64,000 nt of DNA from Dehalococcoidia bacterium (GCA_016930935.1 JAFGFT010000005.1:1-64000), one strand, 5' to 3'; positions 19,746 through 28,731 are shown, counted from the stretch's first letter. A program made the numbers and translations. The notes: generated from the letters alone by a model not told the origin.

Positions 19746-20203
19746 TCCTCCTGTCCTGTGGTGTCATTGTCGGTGGTGGTTGTGTCGAGTACGTTGGCGA
19801 ATGCGTCCAGAAGACGCTCGAACACGCTCAAGTCTGCTGAGGAGAATGGACGGCGAAGTGATATGTCGAGCTCGTCCACAATCGGCATGACCTGCGCCTC
19901 CAGTTCCCGGGCGCGGGCTGTGAGTGTGACCAGTGTGGAGCGGCGGTCGGTGGGGTTCTGGTGCCGCTCAGCGAGGCCGCTGCGCTCAAGACGGTCGAGG
20001 ATGCCGGTCAGGGTAGAGGTGTCCAGTGCGACTTTCTCTCCAAGCTCACCCATGGTGATGCCGTCTCCGGACCACAGTGCATCCAATACGAAGAATTGGG
20101 ACACGGTGATGCCGAAGGGGGAGAGGCGTGCTTCGTAGTACTGCTGCACACGCCGTACTACCCGTCCAAGTTTGAAGCAGAGTTGTGTGCTCGGGTCTGA
20201 CAT
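19742..20203 (-). CDS. MarR family transcriptional regulator
   Basis: GITVSQFFVLDALWSGDGITMGELGEKVALDTSTLTGILDRLERSGLAERHQNPTDRRSTLVTLT; overlaps the QueG-like start. Confidence 0.85.
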   Translation of the reverse strand: MSDPSTQLCFKLGRVVRRVQQYYEARLSPFGITVSQFFVLDALWSGDGITMGELGEKVALDTSTLTGILDRLERSGLAERHQNPTDRRSTLVTLTARARELEAQVMPIVDELDISLRRPFSSADLSVFERLLDAFANVLDTTTTDNDTTGQED

Positions 20204-20360
20204 CGTTCTGTTTCCTGTGTCCCGCGCGGAATTCATGCCGCATGCGGATTATCCGCACACAATGTAATTATGCCGTGCGGTCCTGTCAAGTTCAGTGGAC
20301 CATCGGGGGATTGTGGAAAGCGGTATGAAGGGGACATAATCAACATGATGGGGGTGTGAG

Positions 20361-21176
20361 ATGGCGTGTGAGCAGGTGCTGGAACAGTGGTCGCGACCGG
20401 CGGTTCTGCGGGCGCTCGATTGCAACACGACCCGGAGCTACATGGCCGGTGGTTCGTGCGAGTCCTTGATTGTCTGTCGCGAAGAAGTGCTGCCGTATGT
20501 GATGACCTCATTTCCCTTTCCGCAGTTCAACGTGTTCATGAAGCCCCGCCTGGTTGAGGACAATGCGGAGGCGTACGTGGAAACGTCCATCTGTCTCGCC
20601 ATGCAGAACCGGGTTCCCATCACGTGGTGGCTGGGTGCATTGCCCACGCCGGAGAGCCTGGGCAGGATACTGACCGAGCACGGCTTCGTGAGTATCGCAT
20701 CGCCGTGGGGCATGGCGGCGCAGTTGCTGAGTGCGGACCTTGAGTCCACGTTGAAGCTGAAAGTCGTTGAGGTTACTCATGCAGGACAACTGGATGAGTT
20801 CAGCGCGGTGATGTGCCCTGCACATGCCATGTCTGAGGGTGCGCGCGTACCGTGGACGGAGATTTTCAGGGCGTTTGGCTACGGTGAAGGCAAGGCGTGG
20901 AGGCACTTCATCGGCTACCTGGGTGAACAGGCGGTAGCCACCTCATCATCCTTTACAGGGATGGGAGTTGTGAGCGCTACTCATGTTGCGGTGGCTCCTG
21001 ACTACCGCGGTTGGGGCTTTGGGGGTGAGATGGTGGCATGGCCAATGCGGTTGGCCCGTGACCTGGGGTACCGCATCGGGGTGCTATGGGCGATGGATGT
21101 CGGTAGACCTGCGTGCGAGAAGATAGGATTCACTTCGCTCTGTCGTGGACAGGTATACGCATGGACGCCCGGCTAA
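20361..21176 (+). CDS. GNAT-family N-acetyltransferase
   Basis: C-terminal ATHVAVAPDYRGWGFGGEMVAWPMRLARDLGYRIGVLWAMDVGRPACEKIGF (acetyl-CoA-binding region). Confidence 0.75.
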   Translation: MACEQVLEQWSRPAVLRALDCNTTRSYMAGGSCESLIVCREEVLPYVMTSFPFPQFNVFMKPRLVEDNAEAYVETSICLAMQNRVPITWWLGALPTPESLGRILTEHGFVSIASPWGMAAQLLSADLESTLKLKVVEVTHAGQLDEFSAVMCPAHAMSEGARVPWTEIFRAFGYGEGKAWRHFIGYLGEQAVATSSSFTGMGVVSATHVAVAPDYRGWGFGGEMVAWPMRLARDLGYRIGVLWAMDVGRPACEKIGFTSLCRGQVYAWTPG

Positions 21177-21265
21177 CCCTTCTTCACGTGCCGTAAACGT
21201 GCGGTCAACCCCATCATTTCTACCATGATGTCAAGTCGTGCATTGCCGTGCGCTCTCGCAGAAAG

Positions 21266-21295
21266 ACGAAGGGGACCCGTCAAGGCCCCCTTCGT
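21266..21295 (-). terminator. Terminator-like hairpin downstream of serA
   Basis: ACGAAGGGG (21266-21274) pairs with CCCCTTCGT (21287-21295). Confidence 0.55.
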
Positions 21296-21314
21296 GACTG
21301 GTTTCAGTACGGAA

Positions 21315-22907
21315 CTAGCGCAGAACCACGACCTTGGCCTTGAGCATACCCTCGATAGCGAGGACCTGCTTGTATACCTCCGCCGGTAGTTCCTGTCCGA
21401 GGCAGAGCGCCATCATGGCCGTGCCCGGGGTCTTGGAACTGAGGCTCACCTGCATCTGTGAGATGTTGATGCTGTTGTTGCCCATGACGGAGCCAACCAG
21501 ACCAATCATGCCCGGCTTGTCCATATGCTCTGTGAAGAGCATGGCTACGTCTTGTGGCTCTATCTGCAGGGTGAAGCCGTTTATCGACGTCAGGTATGCC
21601 CGGCCCTGGAAGGCAGTGCCTGAGATGGACGCGGTGCCCTTGGTCGTCATAACTTCCAATGACAGAGAGTTGGCGTAGGTGCCCTCGCTGGGGTCGGTCT
21701 CTTCCTTCACGCGAAGGCCGCGATCCTTTGCGATGGCGTCCGCGTTGGTGAGGGTGATTCGTCCTTCGGACTCGGTTCCGAGCAGAGCGTTGAGTATCTC
21801 CACTTTGAGAGGCAGCGTGCTGACTGTGGCAATCTCGCCCTGGTAGACGATGGTGAGTTCCTGTGCCTGTCCCTCCATCATGCCGGCTGTTATCTGTCCC
21901 AGCTTGGAGGCCACAGCCATGAATGGGTTCAGGATTGCCATGTGCTCTGCAGGGATGATTGGCGCGTTGACAGGGGTTGCGGGAGGAAGGCCCATGAGCA
22001 CATCACGGACCTGCTTGGCCACGTCAGTACCTGCGCCGCGTTCTGCCTCTACAGTGGAGGCTGCGAGGTGTGGAGTGACCACCACCTTGTTGCTCTTGAC
22101 GATGATGTTGTCCGTGGCAGGCTCGGCGCTGTAGACGTCCACAGCAGCCCCTGCGATGGTCCCGGCCTCAAGTGCGTCGTAGAGTGCCTGCTCGTCAACC
22201 AGCTTGCCTCGCGCACAGTTCACCAGCATCGCGCTCTTCTTCATCAGTGCGAGCTTCGATGCGTCGATGAGTTTCTCTGTGTTTGGCGTGAGGGGCATAT
22301 GCAGCGTGACGAAGTCGGCCTCCTTCAGCAGGTCGTCGAGTTCCATCATCTTGACTCCGAGGCGGTCCGCCATCTCCTGTGAGACGAATGGGTCATAGGC
22401 GATGACCTGCATCTTGAGGCCGAGGGCCATGCCCGCAACCTGCGTGCCTATCTTGCCGAGACCCACGATGCCGAGGGTCTTGTTCCGCAGTTCGATGCCC
22501 TTGAGAGAGCGGTTCCACGTGCCGCCCTTCAGTTCGGAGTACGCGAGTGGTATCTGGCGTACCATGGACATGAGCATGGCGATGGTGTGCTCCGCGGTGG
22601 AGACCGTGTTGCCGAGTGGTGAATTGACGACGATTATGCCTCGGGCGGAAGCGGCGGCAACATCGATGTTGTCAACGCCAACGCCCGGCCTACCTATGAT
22701 ACGCAGCTTTGTACCACCTTCAAGCAAATCCGCCGTGACCTTGGTCTGGGACCGGACCACGAGAGCATCGTAGTCTCCGAGGATGGCTTTCAGCTCCTCG
22801 GGAGGGAGTCCCTTCTTGATGTCCACATCACCGGCAGTCTTGAGAATCTCAATCGCATCTTCCGCGACGGATTCTGCCACGAGGATCCTGGGTCTGTTTG
22901 CTGTCAT
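21315..22907 (-). CDS. serA: D-3-phosphoglycerate dehydrogenase, long form with C-terminal ACT domain
   Basis: GRPGVGVDNIDVAAASARGIIVVNSPLGNTVSTAEHTIAMLM; LGIVGLGKIGTQVA; ACT-like DKPGMIGLVGSVMGNNSINISQMQVS. Confidence 0.93.
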   Translation of the reverse strand: MTANRPRILVAESVAEDAIEILKTAGDVDIKKGLPPEELKAILGDYDALVVRSQTKVTADLLEGGTKLRIIGRPGVGVDNIDVAAASARGIIVVNSPLGNTVSTAEHTIAMLMSMVRQIPLAYSELKGGTWNRSLKGIELRNKTLGIVGLGKIGTQVAGMALGLKMQVIAYDPFVSQEMADRLGVKMMELDDLLKEADFVTLHMPLTPNTEKLIDASKLALMKKSAMLVNCARGKLVDEQALYDALEAGTIAGAAVDVYSAEPATDNIIVKSNKVVVTPHLAASTVEAERGAGTDVAKQVRDVLMGLPPATPVNAPIIPAEHMAILNPFMAVASKLGQITAGMMEGQAQELTIVYQGEIATVSTLPLKVEILNALLGTESEGRITLTNADAIAKDRGLRVKEETDPSEGTYANSLSLEVMTTKGTASISGTAFQGRAYLTSINGFTLQIEPQDVAMLFTEHMDKPGMIGLVGSVMGNNSINISQMQVSLSSKTPGTAMMALCLGQELPAEVYKQVLAIEGMLKAKVVVLR

Positions 22908-23070
22908 AGCTGCGCTCCTTACGTGAAAAAATAACCGAGGCGCAAGCACCCCCGATTGGTGTCCCGCGCCAAAGTCCTATTATGCCACTTTGTGGCGTTG
23001 GGGGCGAGGGGGGTTGCGCTCTCCCTTGGAAGAAGGCCATGCCTGATGGCTCGGTAGAGGTAGGAAATGC

Positions 23071-23099
23071 GGGAACACCATACTCATTTCAGATGTGAA
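23071..23099 (+). repeat. Left direct repeat flanking the ORF6N gene
   Basis: GGGAACACCATACTCATTTCAGATGTGAA; 26/29 identical to 23823-23851. Confidence 0.75.
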
Positions 23100-23275
23100 G
23101 GCGCTTCCTACGTGCCGTCTTGCTTGGATTGTGCTTCACTTTGATCGAACGTAGCGGTCGTCTGAGTTCTGCGAAGGCGCAGGGCATCCGCATGGCTGTG
23201 CTAAACGTGTCCTGAGGGATTGTCCTCCACGCTGTGTGGTGCTACCGTTTGTCGGTTGTTTCGCAGGAGGTCGGC

Positions 23276-23800
23276 ATGGCGCATGAGAGTGAAGGCTTGG
23301 TAGTCCCACTGCAGCGTATAGAACAGGCAATCATACGTATGAGAGGGCTGAACGTGATGCTTGATGAGGACCTCGCCGCGCTCTATGGTGTGGAGACTCG
23401 GATGCTCGTGCAGGCTGTCAAGCGCAATATCGATAGATTCCCTTCCGACTTCATGTACCAGCTCACTCAGGAAGAACTGGGCATCTTGAAATCACAATCT
23501 GTGATTTCAAGACAGTGGGGTGGACGCCGAAGCCTCCCTTATGTCTTCACGGAACAGGGTGTTGCTATGCTCTCCGGCGTGCTGAGGAGCGCACGGGCAG
23601 TGCAGGTGAATGTTGAGATTATGAGAGCGTTTGTCAGGCTGCGCAGTCTACTTGGTTCCAACAAGGAGCTTCTCCAGCGGCTTGATGAGATGGAACGTCG
23701 GTACGATGCTCAATTCCAGGCGGTTTTCGAGGCGATTCGTGAACTGATGCGCTCCCCCGAGACACCACAGCGAAGAATCGGCTTCGTCAGGGATGACTAG
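23276..23800 (+). CDS. ORF6N domain-containing protein (phage/KilA-N-type DNA-binding)
   Basis: [39 protein letters not shown]...[43 protein letters not shown] is the ORF6N signature. Confidence 0.9.
   Translation: MAHESEGLVVPLQRIEQAIIRMRGLNVMLDEDLAALYGVETRMLVQAVKRNIDRFPSDFMYQLTQEELGILKSQSVISRQWGGRRSLPYVFTEQGVAMLSGVLRSARAVQVNVEIMRAFVRLRSLLGSNKELLQRLDEMERRYDAQFQAVFEAIRELMRSPETPQRRIGFVRDD
23484..23512. repeat. 13-bp-arm perfect palindrome inside the ORF6N coding sequence
   Basis: TCTTGAAATCACA-ATC-TGTGATTTCAAGA by direct reading. Confidence 0.8.
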
Positions 23801-23822
23801 CAGCGGTCTCAGTTCGTGAACC

Positions 23823-23851
23823 GGGGACACCATACTCATTTCAGCCGTGAA
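23823..23851 (+). repeat. Right direct repeat flanking the ORF6N gene
   Basis: GGGGACACCATACTCATTTCAGCCGTGAA; shares an 18-bp exact core (ACACCATACTCATTTCAG) with the left repeat. Confidence 0.75.
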
Positions 23852-25033
23852 TCACCCCGCCCTGACATAGATTCTCCCATCCCCTTTCTTAATCTGAAAC
23901 ACCGTATCTTGTTGACCAGACGTGACGTCCGTGTGGGGTGCATCCAAGGTGACGGTTGTGTTCGCGTATGGAGCGGCGGCGACGACTCCGTGCTCGAATT
24001 CCCGATAGTAGGCATCGTCAATCTGGTAGTAGCTGCCGAGCGGTTGCCCCAGTTCCACATCGTACTCCGGGAACCACCATGCCTGGCCGTGGTCGCGGGG
24101 TCCGAAATCGTAGGTGAACCATGTGTTGTCATTCAGCAGGCTCAGGACAAGTCCCAGCCGCATCCTGGCCAGGTCCTGTTGTCCGGTGTCGTCCGTATCG
24201 ACGGCATACACGATCATGTAGCCGAGTTGCGCTGCCTGCAATCCATCCTCAAACGTAGACCCCACCTGCGTGCCCATGAAGTTCTCCATCACGAAGCCGT
24301 CCATGAACTCAGCGTAGGCATCAATTTTAGAGAAGTCTCTGCCGGAATTGAGCACCACCGGCTTGTTCGTGGTGTTCAACTCGCTGATGCCTGCCATGAT
24401 GCGCTGCGTGGACTCCATCCACTCCCGGTCTGAGACAGCGTCCGGAAAGAGCGACCTGTTCAGCACCATGTCGATGATGATGCCATCGTGCTGCGGCTGT
24501 TCCAGCACGGTCTTGTAGAACGAGGTGATAAGGTCGACCCACTCCGGATTCGCGGGGTCCATGGCGTATATCTCTTCATGCCCCCAGTCTTCTGACGCCC
24601 AGCCGAAGGCGCATCTCTCGCCACCGGGGGTGTGGAGGTACATGTCCTCCGTGATAGCCACGGGAGTCTCCTTCCCGTAGTCGGCCACAGTGAGCAGGAA
24701 GGTCATCCAGTCCGCGTTATCCCACGTGAAGTTGACGGACAGTCCGGCCAGCAGGATGGCATCTGGGTTGTGTGCCTTGAGTTGGGAGGCCTCTTCCGGT
24801 GTGAACCAGCCTGCCATCACGAGGCCGTACGGCTTCTGACTGGCGATGAGCTGTTCCTTTCTGGCGAGCCAACTGGCGATGGAGGGACGGCCGTTTGCCG
24901 ACCCGGATTGCGCCGGTTCTACCGAAGAAGGAGTTGGCTCAGGAGGTGCAGTTGGCGCGACTTGGGATTGCTGACAAGCCGGGAGGGCCAGCAGAAAGCA
25001 CACCATGAGAGAGGCGACGATGAGTCTGCCCAC
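23852..25033 (-). CDS. Lipoprotein with putative glycoside-hydrolase-like TIM-barrel domain
   Basis: Lipobox LLALPACQQ; MAGWFTPEEASQLKAHNPDAILLAGLSVNFTW...DGIIIDMVLNRSLFP pattern of GH-like barrels. Confidence 0.55.
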   Translation of the reverse strand: MGRLIVASLMVCFLLALPACQQSQVAPTAPPEPTPSSVEPAQSGSANGRPSIASWLARKEQLIASQKPYGLVMAGWFTPEEASQLKAHNPDAILLAGLSVNFTWDNADWMTFLLTVADYGKETPVAITEDMYLHTPGGERCAFGWASEDWGHEEIYAMDPANPEWVDLITSFYKTVLEQPQHDGIIIDMVLNRSLFPDAVSDREWMESTQRIMAGISELNTTNKPVVLNSGRDFSKIDAYAEFMDGFVMENFMGTQVGSTFEDGLQAAQLGYMIVYAVDTDDTGQQDLARMRLGLVLSLLNDNTWFTYDFGPRDHGQAWWFPEYDVELGQPLGSYYQIDDAYYREFEHGVVAAAPYANTTVTLDAPHTDVTSGQQDTVFQIKKGDGRIYVRAG

Positions 25034-25124
25034 AGTTGTGGACTATACCCGTTTGCGTTGCGTGGGGGAATGGGACTCTCTTCCACTCGGCCTTTCTGCG
25101 CTAGACAGTGTGGCTTGGATTCGA

Positions 25125-25170
25125 TCTCTCAAGATCACGATCTGTGACTTCAAGACGGTGGGGTGCATGC
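25125..25170 (+). pseudogene. Decayed ORF6N gene fragment
   Basis: CTCAAGATCACGATCTGTGACTTCAAGACGGTGGGGTGCATG aligns with TTGAAATCACAATCTGTGATTTCAAGACAGTGGGGTGGACG in the intact gene (33/41 by hand count); peptide SRSVTSRRWG vs [10 protein letters not shown]. Confidence 0.6.
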
Positions 25171-25260
25171 TGGAATTGCCCTGTCCTTGCTTCGCGGCAA
25201 AGTGCGGGCTACAATGGCGCCACAGGATGTATTCGCTGCTTTGCAGCGGGAGAGCAGACC

Positions 25261-25473
25261 ATGGTGCGTAGATTCACCGTTGTTATAGAGAGAGATGAGG
25301 ATGGCATCTTCGTGGGAAGTGTTCCCGGGCTGGTTGGCTGCCATACGCAAGGGAAGTCGCTGGACGAGTTGATGGAACGCATCCGAGAGTGTATCGAGTT
25401 GTGCCTCGAAGTCCAGGGAGAGAACACCGAATCAGTTCTCGAACTGGTCGGGGTTCAATCCATAGCGGTATGA
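25261..25473 (+). CDS. hicB: HicB-like antitoxin
   Basis: MVRRFTVVIERDEDGIFVGSVPGLVGCHTQGKSLDELMERIRECIELCLE; directly upstream of HicA. Confidence 0.85.
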   Translation: MVRRFTVVIERDEDGIFVGSVPGLVGCHTQGKSLDELMERIRECIELCLEVQGENTESVLELVGVQSIAV

Positions 25474-25697
25474 CCCGACTGCCTCGTGTGACGGGGGCAG
25501 ACATGGTTCGTGCGCTGGAAAAAGAGGGCTTCGTCCTGGTGCGCCAGAGAGGCAGCCATGCTTACCTTAGACACCCTGATGGGCGCATCACTGTCGTGCC
25601 GTTGCATGCTGGTGAGACACTTGGAGTCGGACTTGTTTCCAAGATACTGCGCGACGTGAAACTCGACCGCCACCGACTGGAGACCCTTCTGGGCTAG
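25470..25697 (+). CDS. hicA: HicA-like mRNA interferase toxin
   Basis: MTRLPRVTGADMVRALEKEGFVLVRQRGSHAYLRHPDGRITVVPLHAGETLGVGLVSKILRDV; ATGA overlap with hicB stop. Confidence 0.87.
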   Translation: MTRLPRVTGADMVRALEKEGFVLVRQRGSHAYLRHPDGRITVVPLHAGETLGVGLVSKILRDVKLDRHRLETLLG

Positions 25698-25739
25698 ACT
25701 ATGCGCTTCCGCGCGTGCGCAGACTGCCTCCCGGCCGTA

Positions 25740-26171
25740 CTATCCCCTTCCAAACACCAGCGTCTCGTCCCCGCAGTCGATGCTGAGCGTGTCGCCATCG
25801 ACGGTGTAGCTCTCCGCCCTCATGAGTGTGAAGATGTATTGCTGTTCCGCATCCATACCGCCCTCTGCCTGGCAGGCCATCGTGATCCAGTGGACGTCGG
25901 TGATGGTGAGCGTGCCTGCGTCTACCCCGTAGTCTCCTTCGTACTTGCTCCAGCCATAGGAGCCGGATACGGCCCCGCCTGAGGCTGAACCGAACTCGAT
26001 GTGTATCTCCGTAGGGCCTATGAGGGAGTCAACTGCTCCCGGCTCTGGCTCCAGCACGATGACCCAGGATGTGCCTGCAAGCGAGGAAGCCTCTGCCGTG
26101 GAGCATGCGGCCAGCGGCATCAGCGAGATTGCGCTGAGCATCAGCATCAGCAGCGGTCGGCGTGTCTTCAT
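25740..26171 (-). CDS. META-domain (HslJ-like) lipoprotein
   Basis: Lipobox LAACST; LAGTSWVIVLEPEPGAVDS...GSYGWSKYEGDYGVDAGTLTITDVHWITMACQAEGGMDAEQQYIFTLMRAESYTVDGDTLSI. Confidence 0.75.
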   Translation of the reverse strand: MKTRRPLLMLMLSAISLMPLAACSTAEASSLAGTSWVIVLEPEPGAVDSLIGPTEIHIEFGSASGGAVSGSYGWSKYEGDYGVDAGTLTITDVHWITMACQAEGGMDAEQQYIFTLMRAESYTVDGDTLSIDCGDETLVFGRG

Positions 26172-26246
26172 TCATCTTCCCCTGCGTGGAATGGCATGCC
26201 GAAGGATAGCGCGCGATGTGCCGTTCGGCATAATCGGCACAGGTGC

Positions 26247-26669
26247 CTACCGCCGCCTGAACACGAGTATCCTGTCCCCGCAGTTGATGGTGAGCGTGTT
26301 GCCATCCAGGGCGTAGCTCTCCGCGCCCACGAACGTCGAGAGAAACATCTGCTCCTGCTCCACGATGGCGGACAGGTCGCAGCGTTGGCCGGAGCCTATC
26401 TCGTAGTCGATGCTGAGCGCGTTGCCGTCAACCTCGTAGCCACCCTCAAACGCGTTGCAGCCCGTGGAGCCGGTGACCCTGTGACCGGAGCGGACGAAAT
26501 CGAGTGACACGTTGGTGCCCTCGATGACCTGTGAAAGGTTGTCCGGAGGGCCTATCGACTCCAGCAGCCATGAGGTATCGTCAAGCGCCGAGCCACCGGT
26601 TGCGCACGAGGGCGCAACCAGCAGCGCAACACCCACCATCGATGCGATGAGTATCCGTGCCCGCATCAT
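26247..26669 (-). CDS. META-domain (HslJ-like) lipoprotein
   Basis: LDDTSWLLESIGPPDNLSQVIEGTNVSLDF...VTGSTGCNAFEGGYEVDGNALSI...RILVFRRR. Confidence 0.78.
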   Translation of the reverse strand: MMRARILIASMVGVALLVAPSCATGGSALDDTSWLLESIGPPDNLSQVIEGTNVSLDFVRSGHRVTGSTGCNAFEGGYEVDGNALSIDYEIGSGQRCDLSAIVEQEQMFLSTFVGAESYALDGNTLTINCGDRILVFRRR

Positions 26670-26720
26670 TGCCTCCTTCTCCCCAACGGAAATGGCAGCC
26701 GCGCACTCGTGCTTGTCCAG

Positions 26721-28298
26721 CTACGCGGCAGTCAGTATCAGCAGCTTCCCGTCGCCTTCAATGAGCAGGTCTCCTCCAACAACCTCGTATGTCTCTGCAT
26801 TCCGGAGTGCCTCAAGGAAGGCCGTCTCCTGGTTTCTGACGTTCACATCTATGCACAGCATCATGGTGCTGCCGAGGTCGGTTACCTCAAGAGTGCCGTC
26901 TACGTCCGATGTGTACGTGCCGGAGAAGGAGTTGCAACCTGCCACGCCGCTCACATTGCTCGTCGTGAAAGACAACGTTGACTCCTTGCCCGGGACGGCT
27001 GCTGTCAGGTGGCCCGGTGTCCCGTAGGCCTCCAGTTCCCACGACGTGTTCTTCAGTTGTGGCTGTTCTTCTCTTTCCACGAACAGCAGCACCTTCCCAC
27101 CACCAGCGATGCGCAGGTCCCCTCCAATCACCTCGTAGGTCTCTGCGTCCCCGAGCGCATCGAGAAAGGCCTGTTCCTGGTTTCTGACGTCCACATTCGT
27201 ACATAACATCATGGTGCTGCCGAGACCGTCTATCTCAAGAGTGCCTTCGGTGTCCGATGTGTACGTGCCGAAGAAGGAGTTGCAGCCGCCCGAGCCGTTC
27301 ACGTCGCCCGTAGTGAAATGCAACGTTGGCTCTTTGCCTGAGATGGCGGCTGTCAGATTGCCGGGCGTTCCGTACGCCTCAAGCTCCCATGACGTGTTCT
27401 TCAGTGGTGGTTGTTCCACGGGGGCAGGCTCTTCCTCGGTTTCCACAAGTATCAGCACCTTCCCTCCGCCTTCGATGAGCAGGTCTCCTCCAACCACCTC
27501 GTAGGTCTCTGCGTCCCCCAGTGCGTCGAGGAAGGCATGCTCCTGATTCATGATGTCATTATTCGTACATAACATCATCGTACTGCCGAGTCCCTCAATC
27601 TCAAGAGTGCCGTCTGTGTCCGATGTGTACGTGCCGAAGAAGGAGTTGCATCCGCCTGAGCCGTTGATGTCCCCCGTCGTGAAGTGCAATGTAGGCTCTT
27701 TGCCGGCTATGGCTGCCTTCATGTTGCCGGGTTCCCCAAATGCTTCAAGCGTCCACGATGTGTTCTTCAGCGGTGGTTGCTCCACAGGTTCCGGCTCATC
27801 CTCTTCCTCTTCCGTCGCTGGTACTTCGGCAGGGTTCTGCGCCTCAGCGGCCCGTCCCAATACCAGCAGATTCCCGCCGCCGACTATGCGCAGCTTCCCC
27901 TGGACCACCCTGTACGATTCGGCCTCTCGGAGCGTGTCCAGAAAGACCTGTTCCTGTTGCATCACGCCTGCTTCCATGCAGGCCATCTCGGTATTGCTGA
28001 GCTGGTCTATGGCGAGTGTGCCATCCGTGTCGTATGTGTATGTGCCGAAATAGGAGTTGCAGCCGGCTGAACCACTCAGGTCGCTTGTGGCGAAGTCAAT
28101 CGTTGGTTCCTTCCCTGGAATAGCGTCCTTCAAGGTGCCGGGCGTTCCGTATGCCTCGAGCTGCCACGAAGAATCATGGAGTTCCGGCTGCACCATCGCG
28201 TCGGGAACGGGTTCCTGCTGGGATGGCAGACAGCCGGCAAGTACAAGCAGCATTGCCATGGATGCAAATAGGATTGCCGGGAGCGTCCTCTCTCTCAT
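26721..28298 (-). CDS. Lipoprotein with four tandem META domains
   Basis: Lipobox LAGC; four ~110-aa repeats each with L(K/H)(N/D)(T/S)SW.LEA(Y/F)G.PG and GCNS(Y/F).GTYT.D. Confidence 0.85.
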   Translation of the reverse strand: MRERTLPAILFASMAMLLVLAGCLPSQQEPVPDAMVQPELHDSSWQLEAYGTPGTLKDAIPGKEPTIDFATSDLSGSAGCNSYFGTYTYDTDGTLAIDQLSNTEMACMEAGVMQQEQVFLDTLREAESYRVVQGKLRIVGGGNLLVLGRAAEAQNPAEVPATEEEEDEPEPVEQPPLKNTSWTLEAFGEPGNMKAAIAGKEPTLHFTTGDINGSGGCNSFFGTYTSDTDGTLEIEGLGSTMMLCTNNDIMNQEHAFLDALGDAETYEVVGGDLLIEGGGKVLILVETEEEPAPVEQPPLKNTSWELEAYGTPGNLTAAISGKEPTLHFTTGDVNGSGGCNSFFGTYTSDTEGTLEIDGLGSTMMLCTNVDVRNQEQAFLDALGDAETYEVIGGDLRIAGGGKVLLFVEREEQPQLKNTSWELEAYGTPGHLTAAVPGKESTLSFTTSNVSGVAGCNSFSGTYTSDVDGTLEVTDLGSTMMLCIDVNVRNQETAFLEALRNAETYEVVGGDLLIEGDGKLLILTAA

Positions 28299-28399
28299 TC
28301 TCTCACCTCACGTGAACTTGTGATGGCAACTTTCACACCAACACCAGCATCAGCGCATGCCGGGAATGTACGAGTACGGCGCAGTGGTGCCGCTTCGCT

Positions 28400-28606
28400 C
28401 TATGCGTAACGTTCGGGATGGCAGGTTGTGCATTGCAGCACGGGGCGATTGGTGACTGTCGCATGCTCCATCGCCTGTGCGTAGTCCTCAAATCCCGTCC
28501 AACTACTGCCTGGCTGCGACTTCGTCCCGTCCAGGCAGCGTTCGCAGGAAGGGACGTGAATCTGTACGTAGTTGCCTGCCGCGTTTTCGAGTACCCAGAA
28601 GTGCAT
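28400..28606 (-). CDS. Hypothetical small Cys-containing protein
   Basis: MHFWVLENAAGNYVQIHVPSCERCLDGTKSQPGSSWTGFEDYAQAMEHATVTNRPVLQCTTCHPERYA with CxxC pairs; AAGGAGA upstream. Confidence 0.55.
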   Translation of the reverse strand: MHFWVLENAAGNYVQIHVPSCERCLDGTKSQPGSSWTGFEDYAQAMEHATVTNRPVLQCTTCHPERYA

Positions 28607-28731
28607 GAGTCTATTCTCCTTGCATCCATGCTACTACGCAAAGTGGCAGCTACGCCAATCACGAACGGATAGCTTCTGCGTGTCGGCGATAGTAGCATGG
28701 TACAATCGCCCAAACCATTACGCGGGCCGCT

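Noticed and set aside
22908-23070. Possible leader RNA upstream of serA
   Set aside because: GC-rich runs (GGGGGCGAGGGGGG) present but no identifiable riboswitch or T-box core.
26721-28298. CRISPR-like spaced repeats
   Set aside because: Periodic similarity is ~300+ bp and coding (META-domain repeats), not short repeats with unique spacers.
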